Part shown: piece by piece, positions 15,765-24,900 of the stretch
Layout of the letters: the number at the start of each line of letters is the position of its first letter
How positions within the stretch are numbered: position 1 is the stretch's first letter
Assembly (NCBI GenBank): GCA_025451375.1
Contig: JANWKL010000034.1
Coordinates: 1 to 41,070 of the forward strand
Direction of reading: 5' to 3'
Source: Steroidobacteraceae bacterium
GTDB lineage: Bacteria; Pseudomonadota; Gammaproteobacteria; Steroidobacterales; Steroidobacteraceae
DNA: 41,070 bases
The notes under the pieces: model-generated
Seen by the model: the letters and a program-made list of their open reading frames with translations, nothing else
Database searches by the model: none
What the model was told of the DNA's origin: nothing
Translations under genes and position numbers: made by a program

Positions 15765-16439
15765 ATGCACCCCGGGAACCCGACGCGCGGCGCCCTCATC
15801 GCCGCCACTGTTGCTGTCGTGGCCGCGGCCGTTTACACGGTCAAGTCCGCCGTCGCGGCCCCCGGCGACTCGGCGACGGAAGAATCAGCAGCCGTGAGAG
15901 ACGGCTCGCACGACTTCGATTTCGTCTATGGCAAATGGAGAATGCCCAACCACCGTCTGAAGAAGCGCCTCGCGGGCTCGCATGAATGGGTGGACTTCAT
16001 CACCTGTGATGAGGGGAGGCCGCTGCCCGGAGGTATCGGTGATACGGATTCCTGGCGAGCCAGTTTCTGGAAAGACTTCGTCGGCATTGCCTTCCGGACC
16101 TACGACACCAAGACCGGCCTGTGGCGCATCTACTGGGTTGACAACACGTTCTCCCAGGGGGTCATCGGACCTCCGCTGGTCGGCAAGTTTGACGGCAACG
16201 TGGGCAAATTCGAGGGACGCGATACCGAGAACGGCGTACCGGTTCTTCTTCGGTTCACCTGGACGCTGAATCCCACGCCGGCACAGGTGTCAGCGCAGTG
16301 GGAGAAGGCGTTGAACCCCGGCGGGGCAAGGGTTGTGGCGAAGTGGGAGCAGGCATTCTCTGCGGACGGCGGCAAGACCTGGGAAACAAACTGGTACAAC
16401 GAGTTCATTCACGACGATAACTGCACGCCGACGCCGTGA
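15765..16439 (+). CDS. Exported DUF1579-like beta-barrel protein
   Basis: A 224-residue protein from the ATG at 15765. Residues 9-32 are a hydrophobic export signal or anchor (ALIAATVAVVAAAVYTV then AVAA). The mature part begins DGSHDFDFVYGKWRMPNHRL, the opening of a DUF1579-like lipocalin-type domain, and contains IYWVDNTFSQG and FTWTLNPTPAQVSAQWE, then FSADGGKTWETNWYNEF. Such domains bind small hydrophobic molecules in related folds, but no ligand is known here. The gene follows the cupin gene by 88 bases on the same strand and may be cotranscribed. Confidence 0.78.
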   Translation: MHPGNPTRGALIAATVAVVAAAVYTVKSAVAAPGDSATEESAAVRDGSHDFDFVYGKWRMPNHRLKKRLAGSHEWVDFITCDEGRPLPGGIGDTDSWRASFWKDFVGIAFRTYDTKTGLWRIYWVDNTFSQGVIGPPLVGKFDGNVGKFEGRDTENGVPVLLRFTWTLNPTPAQVSAQWEKALNPGGARVVAKWEQAFSADGGKTWETNWYNEFIHDDNCTPTP

Positions 16440-16458
16440 CCCTCATCCGTGCCCGCCT

Positions 16459-17106
16459 TCAGGGGTCGTGCCGCGCTGACTGAAGCTGTGCCAGAGGATT
16501 CGGCCGCGGCTCGGCTACCTTGACCAGGGTGTTGCAGTCCCGGTGCAGAAAGGGCTCGGGGCGCCCGTGGACCACGAGCGCGGTGTCGAGCACGTAACTC
16601 CAGCTGCCGTCGGCGTTGAACACGACCTGTATGCGGTAGGAATCAGTGCGGAACGCGTACTCCAGAAACGCGGTGGAGCAGATGCCGTAGCCGGTCTCGC
16701 CCCGCCGGGCGTTGAGCACGAGTTCGGTTGCGTCCGCGGCTGCGTGCCCGGCGGCGATGGCCACCTGGCCACGCGGAATAGACAGAGTCTGCATGACCAG
16801 CCCGGTTGCCGGCTCCCAGAGCCAGTATCCGGTCTGATCGTGGAAGGTCGCCTCCTCGTCGGAGGCGAGGATACGCGTGTGATAGCGCAGTCCATACAGG
16901 AGCTGCGGCCCGTTCGATTGCGCATCGATCGGCTGCAGCTCGATACGCTCGCTGAACCTGCGCCGCTCAGGACCGTCCGCCTTCGGATTGATGTCGACTC
17001 CATCGCGGCCCTCCCACACACCAGCCATCCGCCGCAGGGGCCCCAGGTGTGTGAGCGTATCGGCGGCGGCATCCTGTTCGGTGAATATGTCGGTGGGGAA
17101 GGGCAC
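16459..17106 (-). CDS. Nitrobindin-like (FABP/THAP4 heme-binding family) protein
   Basis: A 215-residue beta-barrel protein. I choose the GTG at 17106 because ggag lies eight bases upstream and the family N-terminus follows (PFPTDIFTEQDAAADTLTHL); an ATG at 17166 would add 20 unrelated residues. Typical family phrases are GPLRRMAGVWEGRDG, YGLRYHTRI, TFHDQTGYWLWEPATGLVMQ, SIPRGQVAIAAGHA and YGICSTAFLEYAFRTDSYRI. Relatives bind heme b or fatty-acid-like ligands and some isomerise peroxynitrite. The distal heme-ligand histidine of nitrobindins cannot be assigned with certainty by eye. It lies 178 bases downstream of the HxlR regulator gene on the same strand. Confidence 0.85.
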   Translation of the reverse strand: MPFPTDIFTEQDAAADTLTHLGPLRRMAGVWEGRDGVDINPKADGPERRRFSERIELQPIDAQSNGPQLLYGLRYHTRILASDEEATFHDQTGYWLWEPATGLVMQTLSIPRGQVAIAAGHAAADATELVLNARRGETGYGICSTAFLEYAFRTDSYRIQVVFNADGSWSYVLDTALVVHGRPEPFLHRDCNTLVKVAEPRPNPLAQLQSARHDP

Positions 17107-17284
17107 GTGCTTCGCTCCGGCAGCAGGGCGGCGGTGCTGATCATGCCACCCACTTAGGCGATGCATGCAGTCGAAATGCGTCGATTCACCGGCAGGGCGG
17201 CGGGCAAGTATCGGCTCGGCAAAGTCGGGGAAGGCGACCCTCCATAACTCAGCGCCCCGTCTCGGGTTTTGTAGCCGGGCGTGG

Positions 17285-17695
17285 TCAGCCGGTGGTTCCC
17301 GGGCGGCGCCGCCGTACGGCCGCCCGCGGGGGCGCAGCGTCCGGCGCCGCGGTCTCGCCCAGCACCACCGTACCGGGGATGTTTTCCCGGCCCCAGCGCA
17401 CGAGCGCAAGGAGCACGTCACCGAGTGCGCGTCCCTTCTTGGTGAGCGTGTAGGCATAACGCACCGGGCGCTCCTGGTACGCGGCGGCGCTGATGATGCC
17501 CGCCGCCTCGAGGCGCTTGAGGCGCTCGGCAAGGATATTGGTCGGAATGTGCTCGGGGGAGGCTGCGAGTTCCCCATACGTGCGCTTGCCGTACAGCAAA
17601 TCGCGCACCACGAGCAGCGACCACTTGTCACCGACCAGGTCGAGCGTATTGGCCACGGCGCAGGCGGAGCGCGCGAACTTCTCGCGGGTGTTCAT
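17285..17695 (-). CDS. HxlR family transcriptional regulator
   Basis: A 136-residue winged-helix protein from the ATG at 17695 (MNTREKFARSACAVANTLDL). The HxlR core is clear: VGDKWSLLVVRDLLYGKRTY, then IPTNILAERLKRLEAAGII, then YALTLTKKG-like YAYTLTKKGRALGDVLLALV and RWGRENI. Such proteins often respond to reactive electrophiles or oxidants through a conserved N-terminal cysteine; here Cys13 (ARSACAV) holds that place. The gene is divergent from a membrane protein gene, and the 101-bp space between them carries two near-identical palindromes, the obvious binding sites. Confidence 0.9.
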   Translation of the reverse strand: MNTREKFARSACAVANTLDLVGDKWSLLVVRDLLYGKRTYGELAASPEHIPTNILAERLKRLEAAGIISAAAYQERPVRYAYTLTKKGRALGDVLLALVRWGRENIPGTVVLGETAAPDAAPPRAAVRRRRPGTTG

Positions 17696-17717
17696 GTTCA
17701 CGACGTCACTAGAGTGT

Positions 17718-17732
17718 CTTGCATAGTGCAAG
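17718..17732. promoter_or_regulatory. HxlR operator, copy 1
   Basis: CTTGCA-tag-TGCAAG is a perfect 6-bp palindrome with a 3-base spacer, the same as the copy at 17757-17771. It is 22 bases upstream of the hxlR start, on that gene's promoter side. Confidence 0.75.
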
Positions 17733-17755
17733 TAAGTCTGCTACGGTTTCTAGTA

Positions 17756-17772
17756 ACTTGCAAAATGCAAGT
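17756..17772. promoter_or_regulatory. HxlR operator, copy 2
   Basis: ACTTGCA-aaa-TGCAAGT extends the copy 1 palindrome to 7-bp arms. Its centre is 39 bp from that of copy 1, and it ends 24 bases before the start of the membrane protein gene. The pair should allow regulation of both divergent genes. Confidence 0.75.
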
Positions 17773-17796
17773 AACAAACCGTAGGAGACGTTCACC

Positions 17797-18468
17797 ATGT
17801 CCACCACGATCCTTTCATACCCCGCCCGCGGCGGATCGGGCGGCCTGGAGATCACGGGGCGCACCGTCGTCACCGTGCTGATCGCCTGGCTCGCGCTCGT
17901 TGTGCTGCTCGGGGCGAGTGGTCACTTCGTATCGCCGCCCCGAATACCACCATGGCCGATCGCGCTGGGGGCGGGGCTGCCGCTCGTGGCGTTCTTCGCG
18001 CTGCTGCGTTACTCGCGCGCTTTCCGTGCCTTCGTGCTGGCGCTCGATCTGCGCTTCGTCGCCGCCGTGCAGGCCTGGCGCTGGGCCGGCCTCGAATTTC
18101 TCACGCTCTACACGTACGGAATCCTGCCGGGCGTGTTCGCCTGGCCCGCCGGGCTCGGCGACATGATCGTGGGTTTCAGCGCACCCGCCGTGGTACTCGC
18201 GCTCGCCCGCAACCCGGCCTTTGCCGGTTCGCGCGCCTTCGCCCGCTGGAATGTCTTCGGCATACTCGATCTGGCCGTGGCGCTGTGCGTGGGCACGCTC
18301 GCCTCGCTGCGCGCCAGTGGCGCTACCGGCGAGGTCACGACCGCGCCGATGGCGTACATGCCGCTGGTGCTCATCCCGGCATTCCTGGTGCCCTTCTTCA
18401 TCATGCTGCACGCGGCAGCGCTGCTGCAGGGACGCCAGGTGCGGGCCGGCGGCGGCGGGGCGCCGTAA
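17797..18468 (+). CDS. Multi-spanning membrane protein divergent from hxlR
   Basis: A 223-residue protein with a good ribosome binding site (taggaga) and ATG at 17797. Hydrophobic segments are visible near residues 24-45, 52-70, 95-112, 117-137, 146-165 and 185-207, so about six helices. No catalytic or transport motif is recognised. Arrangements of HxlR beside a membrane protein of this size are frequent in proteobacteria and the membrane protein is usually called hypothetical. The shared operators suggest it is the main target of the regulator. The C-terminus is Gly-rich and cytoplasmic or periplasmic, undetermined. Confidence 0.82.
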   Translation: MSTTILSYPARGGSGGLEITGRTVVTVLIAWLALVVLLGASGHFVSPPRIPPWPIALGAGLPLVAFFALLRYSRAFRAFVLALDLRFVAAVQAWRWAGLEFLTLYTYGILPGVFAWPAGLGDMIVGFSAPAVVLALARNPAFAGSRAFARWNVFGILDLAVALCVGTLASLRASGATGEVTTAPMAYMPLVLIPAFLVPFFIMLHAAALLQGRQVRAGGGGAP

Positions 18469-18734
18469 CAGCAAGCCGGCGGCCGCGGGCGTACCGGAGC
18501 AGTTCACCCCGTCCGCCGGCGCACGTGGACATTACGGGGACCGTCTACGGCGAGTTCTAGCGTCCCCGCGGCAGCGGGCCGGCGTGCAAGCCGCCACCCG
18601 GCGGCGTCTGTCAGTGCCGGCCGACGGCATTGACAGGTCCGGCCGACGTGCTGCCGTCGCACCCGCGGATGGGCTGAAGCAGGGCGGGGCAGAAATACTG
18701 GCCGCAACTAGTGCGGCGGCCGGCGACGCGAACC

Positions 18735-19781
18735 ATGACCGATACCCGTGATGTCACCACACGCATGGCGCACGCGGCGCGACGAGCGGGCCTGGTGTAT
18801 GTGAGCGATGCCACGCCCGGGATTGCCCGTCGTCGGGTAGGGAAATCATTTCACTATCTGTCGCCGCGGCGCCGCGCGGTCCGCGACGTCCAGACTCTGC
18901 GTCGCATCAACGCGCTGGCGGTGCCCCCCGCCTACCGTGACGTGTGGATCTGCCGTACGCCGCGCGGTCACTTGCAGGCCACCGGTCGCGACGCGCGTGG
19001 CCGCAAGCAATACCGCTATCACCAGGCGTGGCGCGCGGTGCGTGACTGCGCCAAATTCGACCGCATGGCGGACTTCGTGGCGGCACTGCCGGCGCTGCGT
19101 CGCAGGCTGAGGCGCGACCTGGGTCTGGCCGGACTGCCGCGCGAGAAGGTACTGGCATGTGTCGTATCGCTGCTCAGCACTTCGGCGGCTCGCATCGGCA
19201 ACGCTGAATATGCGCGCGTCAATCACAGCTTCGGCATCACAACCCTGCGCAACCGGCACGTGAGCTTCGCGCGCGGCGGCCGTGCAGTCCTGGACTTTGC
19301 TGGCAAGGGCGGCGTGCGGCACGAGATCGTGGTGGATCAGAGGCGCATCGTACAGATCGTGCGTCGCTGCCATGCCTTGCCTGGTCAGCATCTGTTCCAG
19401 TACCTGGACGCCGAAGGCAACCGCCACGCGGTCGACTCGGGCATGGTGAATGACTACCTGTGCGAAACCATGGGTAGCGAGTTCACGGCCAAGGACTTCC
19501 GGACCTGGCATGCGACGGTGCATGCGATCGAGCTGCTCAAGGCGCTGCCCGTTCCGCGGCCGCTCAGCCGCTCTGCGGTGCGCCGCGCCTGCTCCCGGGT
19601 ACTCGAAAGCGTGGCCAAGCTGCTGCGCAATACGCCGGCGGTCTGTCGTAAGTCATACGTCAACCCTGAGGTGTTCGCCGCCTGGCAAAACGGCAAGCTC
19701 AGCCGGCATTTTCACCACCTGACGCAGCTCAGCGGACGGTCCGGCGAGCGGGCGCTGGTGCGCTTCCTGCGTGTGAATTGA
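18735..19781 (+). CDS. DNA topoisomerase IB (poxvirus-like)
   Basis: A 348-residue protein from the ATG at 18735. The N-terminal domain has GKSFHYLSPRRRAVRDVQTL, then RRINALAVPPAYRDVWI and GRDARGRKQYRYHQAWR, all typical of bacterial type IB enzymes. The catalytic set is complete: Arg153 (ARIGNAEYA), Lys191 (GKGGVRHE), Arg256 with His259 (DFRTWHAT) and the nucleophile Tyr308 (CRKSYVNPEVF). The enzyme relaxes supercoils by a 3'-phosphotyrosyl nick without ATP. In many bacteria it is an accessory, stress-linked gene, which suits its place ahead of a PNPOx-like protein gene and a tiny membrane protein gene. Confidence 0.94.
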   Translation: MTDTRDVTTRMAHAARRAGLVYVSDATPGIARRRVGKSFHYLSPRRRAVRDVQTLRRINALAVPPAYRDVWICRTPRGHLQATGRDARGRKQYRYHQAWRAVRDCAKFDRMADFVAALPALRRRLRRDLGLAGLPREKVLACVVSLLSTSAARIGNAEYARVNHSFGITTLRNRHVSFARGGRAVLDFAGKGGVRHEIVVDQRRIVQIVRRCHALPGQHLFQYLDAEGNRHAVDSGMVNDYLCETMGSEFTAKDFRTWHATVHAIELLKALPVPRPLSRSAVRRACSRVLESVAKLLRNTPAVCRKSYVNPEVFAAWQNGKLSRHFHHLTQLSGRSGERALVRFLRVN

Positions 19782-19859
19782 CCGTGCCGGGGTGCCGCGT
19801 GGGCAGGATGACCATTGGCCGGCGTTCGACTCCACGACGGCGCGCTGAGGACAACACTC

Positions 19860-20384
19860 ATGACGCATGAATCAGCAGCGCCGGGCTCCCGCGGTGCCCT
19901 GCCCAGGGTGCTGGATCTCATCCGCGATATCCGCGTCGCGCTGCTTACCACGCTCGACCGCGACGGCGCTTTCCATACACGGCCTGTGCAGACGCTGCGC
20001 GTAGAGGACGAGGGGACGCTCTGGTTCTTCACGGACGTGCGCAGTGACAAGGCGGAGGAAGTGCGCGTGGACACGCGGGTCAGCCTGGGATATGCAGATA
20101 CGGCGGGTAATCGCTACGTCGCCGTGAGCGGCATGGGAGCGGTGCGGCGCGACCCGCACAAAGCTCAGGAACTCTGGCAGGTCGAGCAGCGCGCCTACTA
20201 CCCTGACGGACCACGTGATCAGCGGCTGGGCTTGCTGAGGGTGGAGATCGACCGTGCCGAGTATTGGATCGCGCCGGGGCGAGCGTCGTACCTGTACGCA
20301 GCACTGAAGGCCGCGGCGACGGGCACGCCGGCCGGCGTGATTGGCACCAACGGGCAGCTGCGACGACGTACCCGCCCGCAGTGA
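19860..20384 (+). CDS. PNPOx-like general stress protein (flavin-binding split barrel)
   Basis: A 174-residue protein from the ATG at 19860; an upstream in-frame GTG is less likely. The fold is read from LDLIRDIRVALLTTLDRDGA, then FHTRPVQTLRVEDEGTLWFF and TDVRSDKAEEVRVDTRVSLG, the pattern of general stress protein 26 and of pyridoxamine-5'-phosphate-oxidase-like split barrels. Such proteins bind FMN, FAD or F420; the RPVQ and TDVRSDK segments fit the flavin phosphate site. No pyridoxine pathway gene is near, so a stress-related flavin reductase is more likely than PdxH. The Lys/Arg-rich C-terminus (QLRRRTRPQ) is odd but short. Confidence 0.85.
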   Translation: MTHESAAPGSRGALPRVLDLIRDIRVALLTTLDRDGAFHTRPVQTLRVEDEGTLWFFTDVRSDKAEEVRVDTRVSLGYADTAGNRYVAVSGMGAVRRDPHKAQELWQVEQRAYYPDGPRDQRLGLLRVEIDRAEYWIAPGRASYLYAALKAAATGTPAGVIGTNGQLRRRTRPQ

Positions 20385-20446
20385 GCCGGATCAACGTCTC
20401 GGGGGTCCGAGCCTCGCGTCGCGTTGGCTTCCGCGAACTGGGCGGG

Positions 20447-20533
20447 TTAGTGATGCGAGCACATCGCGAGCAGCAGAATGATCGGAATCGGCACTCCCAA
20501 AATCCAGAGTAAGATCCCTTTTCCCAGTCCCAT
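20447..20533 (-). CDS. 28-residue hydrophobic membrane peptide
   Basis: The gene has a strong ribosome binding site (aaggaga, seven bases before the ATG at 20533) and encodes MGLGKGILLWILGVPIPIIL followed by LLAMCSHH. One membrane helix covers residues 6-24, ending in a His-rich tip. Almost identical tiny peptides are familiar to me beside stress genes of beta- and gammaproteobacteria, where they are usually not annotated. The sequence shows a real start signal and complete helix; the role is unknown. It lies convergent to the PNPOx-like gene. Confidence 0.7.
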   Translation of the reverse strand: MGLGKGILLWILGVPIPIILLLAMCSHH

Positions 20534-21058
20534 GGGTCTCTCCTTGTAGCGCCTCGCCAGCGGTTCTGACGCCTGACGCTGCGCAGAATGACATGCATTC
20601 CACGGTAGCTTCGTCGGCGTTAAGTGCATTCCCCAGACGGCTGGATCTGACAACGCGCCCGATGCTGGCTGCCGCGTTGGTAAAGACCGGTGTGCCTCGG
20701 GAGGCAGGACCGATTGAGGCTACGAAGACGCGTAGGCGGCAGCGCCTAGCCGCGGGTTCCTCAAGGCGCAGGCTTGCGAAATGCTTTGCGCGGGCGTCTG
20801 GCGACTAAACCCGATCGACAACCGACTTCAGGTGGGTCGGTTGGCGCGATCCGGATGCGGGTTCGGCGCGTCGTAGCCGCTTGTCCAGGCGTTCGCGCGC
20901 GCTCGATCCCGAGGCCGAAGTTCCACCGGGTTAAGTTTGCACAGCATATGTTCAATCATGCTGTGGCTCGCGCTAATGAGCTTATCCTATCCATGCAGAA
21001 TCAATAATGGTTGAGTTGCGTGCGGCGATTTCAGGGATGTTTTTTGGGGAAGTACGTT
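20534..21058. other. 525-bp region without a convincing gene
   Basis: Open frames here are short, Arg-rich and without start signals. The last 130 bases are distinctly AT-richer than the surroundings, with TA-rich stretches and an inverted repeat at 20940-20965, which suits a promoter for the gene at 21059. Confidence 0.5.
20940..20965. promoter_or_regulatory. Inverted repeat CACAGCAT-N10-ATGCTGTG
   Basis: Perfect 8-bp arms (20940-20947 and 20958-20965) lie about 95 bases before the next start codon, in AT-rich DNA. Arm length and spacing suit a dimeric regulator spanning two helical turns. Confidence 0.5.
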
Positions 21059-21376
21059 ATGGACTACAGCGTTGAAGAGATTCAGCCGAACGTATGGCGT
21101 TTGCAGATCGCGAGCATCACTCGCATCATTCGCTATCGGGCCGACAGCAAGACCTTTGCGCCCTGGGACATCACGACTGCAGAAGGCCAGACACTGTGGA
21201 GCGCTTCGTCGCTCGAGTCGGCTTTCCGCTGGATACAGGCGCGCACCGGCTACCCGGCAGAGCCGCTGTTCGCTCAAGCGCTCTTGGAGCGCGGCTCGAG
21301 TACGGAGTCGGAGCGGCTGAAAGTTCCGGATGAAGCGACCGGAATTGAAGCCAGTCAGCGAGCGCTCGGTCATTGA
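21059..21376 (+). CDS. Small hypothetical protein
   Basis: A 105-residue protein from the ATG at 21059, with gggga eight bases upstream. The N-terminal half looks like a compact antiparallel beta unit (DYSVEEIQPNVWRLQIASI, then TRIIRYRADSKTFAPWDITT) followed by a helix (SSLESAFRWIQARTGY). No signal peptide or membrane segment is present, and no family is recognised. It stands alone behind an AT-rich promoter region with a palindrome. The codon pattern and balanced composition argue for a real protein. Confidence 0.65.
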   Translation: MDYSVEEIQPNVWRLQIASITRIIRYRADSKTFAPWDITTAEGQTLWSASSLESAFRWIQARTGYPAEPLFAQALLERGSSTESERLKVPDEATGIEASQRALGH

Positions 21377-21466
21377 CCGGCGCCGGGTTGTTCAAGTGTC
21401 TTAGTGCCTAGCCTGCACTGTGACGACTGCCGCCGGAGTGCCGCTCAAACCCGGGTGAGCCTGGGT

Positions 21467-21871
21467 TCATGACGCCGGCCCGTACTTCGCCGCCATCCGT
21501 TCAACGATGCGCGAAGTGCTGACGACCATGCGTTCGTGGGTCCCGGAGCCGATCTCCTCGGTGCCATCAGTGGCCCATATGCGGAAGAAAACTCTGCGTC
21601 CCTCGGTCCCCCTGACCTGCGCATGGCCAACGACTTCGCGGCCGACCGGCGTTGCGACCAAGTGGCGCACGTCAATGTGCGTACCCACTGCGCTTTCGCC
21701 CGCCTCGAGGTATGCCTTGACGGCATTGAGTGCCGCATTTTCCATTATGAGAATCAGATACGGCGTGGAGAACACCGGCGGCAGGATGCTGTCCTTGAAT
21801 GTGCTCGCCAGATGTCGAGACTCAACGTGCAGCACGTAGCTGCCTTGTGCGCCTAGCGGGATCGGCTGCAT
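21467..21871 (-). CDS. FlK-like hotdog thioesterase
   Basis: A 134-residue hotdog-fold protein. The catalytic set of fluoroacetyl-CoA thioesterase FlK maps well: Thr36 in FSTPYL, Glu44 in MENAAL and His70 in DVRHLVATP keep the 8- and 26-residue spacings of Thr42, Glu50 and His76 in FlK. The rest of the pattern (VGTHIDVRHL, GREVVGHAQV, FFRIWATDGTEEIGSGTHER) is that of the thioesterase family found in many bacteria, whose natural acyl-CoA is usually unknown. There is no reason to assume fluoroacetate here. It lies 76 bases downstream of the cyclic glucan synthase gene on the same strand, so cotranscription is possible. Confidence 0.85.
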   Translation of the reverse strand: MQPIPLGAQGSYVLHVESRHLASTFKDSILPPVFSTPYLILIMENAALNAVKAYLEAGESAVGTHIDVRHLVATPVGREVVGHAQVRGTEGRRVFFRIWATDGTEEIGSGTHERMVVSTSRIVERMAAKYGPAS

Positions 21872-21946
21872 GAAATGCCTCGTGACTCCTGATCTTCGGC
21901 TTGTAGTAACCGACCAATCCTTGGCTGGGCCTGGACGTGCTACGGT

Positions 21947-24900
21947 CTATCTCACCCCGAGAACTAGTCGCAGGCTGTGGATGTTACCGTCATCCACCAG
22001 CGGGATACCCGATTCTGGAGCCGACGGCAGCGGCTCGCCATCCAGTTCGGCGTGCGCTACACCACCACTGACGCCCGTGGGGTTTTGGATTACGATTTCG
22101 TAGCGCGCCGACCGATACTTGAACACGATCTCGAGTCCCGGCCAAAGCTCCGGGATGCACGGTGTCATGAGCAAGGTGGTGCCCTGGACGCGAAACCCAA
22201 GGATCGCCTCGAGGCCGGCGCGGTACATCCAGCCCGCCGAACCGGAATACCAGGTCCAACCGCCACGCCCCACATGCGGACCGACCGAGTACACGTCTGC
22301 GGCGACAACGTAGGGCTCCACCTTGTAGCGATGCACATCCGCGCGGGTACTGGTCCGGTTGATTGGATTGATCAGCGAGAATAGCCCCCAGGCCTTGTCT
22401 CCCCGGCCGAGGAGCGCGTACGCGATCACCGACCAGGTGGCAGCGTGTGTGTACTGACCGCCGTTTTCACGAATGCCCGGCGGATATCCTTTGATATAGC
22501 CCGGGTCTGGCTCGCTCCGATCAAAGGGTGGAGTGAAGAGCAACGCCAGCCCCACGTCGGCTCGAATGAGCCGACTTTCAACGGCAGCCATCGCGCGCTC
22601 GGCGCGGGAGCGCTCGGCAGCCCCGGAAATGACGCTCCACGATTGCGCGATGGAATCGATCTGACATTCGGCATTTGTGACCGATCCGAGGGGGGTGCCA
22701 TCGTCAAAATAGCCGCGCCGGTACCATTCACCATCCCAGGACTCTTGCTCCAGCGCGTGGCTGAGCGCCGCCGCATGTGCGAGCCAGGTGGCCCCGCGCT
22801 TCGGCTGTGCGCGTGCGCTCGCCAGGGGCGCGAACGCCACAAGCGCGGCGCGCAAAAACCACCCCAGCCAGACGCTTTCGCCCCGGCCCAGCTCGCCGAC
22901 CCGGTTCATGCCATCGTTCCAGTCGCCCGCGCCGAACAGGGGCAGGCCGTGCACCCCAACGTGGAGGCTCTGGTCCAGCGCCCGTGCGCAGTGCTCGAAG
23001 AGCGACGCGCTGCTATCGGAGACGACAGGCTGAAAGTACGCGTCTTGCTCTCCTGCTCGCAGTGCCTGGCCCTCCAGAAACGGGACCTTCTCATCGAGAA
23101 CCGCCAGGTCGCCGGTCGCGCCGACGTAGTGCGCGGTGGCGTATGCCAGCCAGACTCGATCATCAGCAATGCGAGTGCGCACACCGACGCCGTTCGAACC
23201 CTCTCCGGAGGGTGGGAGCCACCAATGCTGGACGTCGCCCTCGATGAACTGTCGGCCGGCGGCGCGTAACAGATGTTCGCGCGTCAGGTCCGGCCTGCTA
23301 AGAGTGAGCGCCATTCCGTCCTGAAGTTGATCGCGAAATCCGTAGGCGCCGCTCGCCTGGTAGAAGGCCGATCGTGCCCACATGCGGCAGGCGAGCGTCT
23401 GATAGAGCAGCCAGCGATTGAGGAGGATGTCCATGGAGCGGTCCGGCGTCTTCACTTGAACCACTCCGAGCACCTCGTCCCATTGCTGCAGCACTGCGCG
23501 AAGCACCGTGTCGAGGTCCAGCGACCGGTAGCGGAGCAGTAGCGCTTGTGCCGCCGCCCCGTTTGCAGCTTGACCCAAGAAGAAAACCACTTCCATCGTC
23601 TCGTCTGCCGCAAGGTCGAGGTCGGTCTGCAGTGCACAGCAAGGGTCGAGACCGGCACCTACGCGCTTCGACAGGGCCGCCTGCCCGCCCAGGGCAGCGG
23701 GGCGGTCCAGGGTTCCATGTCGGCCGAGAAATTCGCGCCGGTCGGCGGTCCATTGTGTTTGCTTTCCGGCCAGGTCCGCGAACGCTACGTGCGAGCCGAA
23801 CGCCGCATTCCAGGGATTTTGGGCGAACAAAGCGCCCGTCGCGGGGTCGAGCGCGGTCAGAATAAATGGTGCCGAGGCAGCTCGCGAGGGACCGAGCACC
23901 CATTCGGCGTACGCCGTGACGGAGAGCCTGCGCGACCTTGGCGAGGCATTGTGGATCTTCAGGCGTGAGATCTTTATGGGATCGCCCGTGGGGACGTAGA
24001 CGAGCAGATCGAGCTCAATGCCACGTGAGGTGTGCTCGAAGCGGCTGTAGCCCTGCCCGTGCCGCGCGACATACTGCGCGCGGTTGTCCCTGATCGGCGC
24101 AGCCGTCGGCCCCCACAGGTCGCCGGTTTCTTGGTCGCGCACATACCAGACTTCGCCCGGGCGATCGGCGACCGGATCGTTTGACCAGGGCGTCAGCTGA
24201 TTATCCCGGCTGTTGACGGCCCAGGTGTAGCCCCCGCCCTCAGCTGCGATCTGGAAGCCGAATCCGGGATTGGCAATAACGTTGATCCACGGAGCAGGCG
24301 TCGCCTGTCCCGGACCGAGCAGGGTGACGTATTCGCGGCCGTCGGCCGCAAAACCGCCAAGCCCGTTGAAGAATTCAAGAGCCGCAGTGACCGGCGCGGT
24401 CGCTGCCGTTCCGACGGGCGCGCTGCCTCGCGAGCGCCGCGCGGCAAGCGCCGTGGGCGTGCGCAGCCGATCGAGTTGCTCGGCGAGCTCGCCGCGTTGC
24501 GCGACCAGGACCACCCGGGCCACGGCGGCGAGCCGCGCGCTGGTCTGCTCGGAGAGCAGGTCTGCGCGTAGCAGGAACACCGAGCCGCGTGCATTGTCCG
24601 TGGCGAGCTGTGGCTGCAACTGGCTCATGCGAAGCTGCGTGTCCAGGGCCAGCTGCAGGTCCTGCAGATAGGATGTCCGCTCGTTGAGGATTACGAGATC
24701 AACGTGCAGACGCTTCATTCGCCAGTACTCATGGGCGCGCAGCAATTGTCTCGCGATGGCGATGTCCTCGACATCGGCGATACGTAACAAGACGATCGGC
24801 AGGTCACCCGAAATGCCGTGAGCCCAGAGCGCGGCTGGGCTGCCAGCGCCGCGGCGTATTCTGTCGGACGACGGCCGCACCGCTGCATCAGCGTAGAGCA

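Noticed and set aside
16459-17631. 390-residue version of the nitrobindin-like protein
   Set aside because: Its first 155 residues lie antisense-like and out of frame over the hxlR gene and have no family similarity; the GTG at 17106 with ggag fits better.
20774-21007. 77-codon plus-strand frame before the gene at 21059
   Set aside because: Arg-rich, no start signal, and it crosses the AT-rich palindrome region that looks like a promoter.
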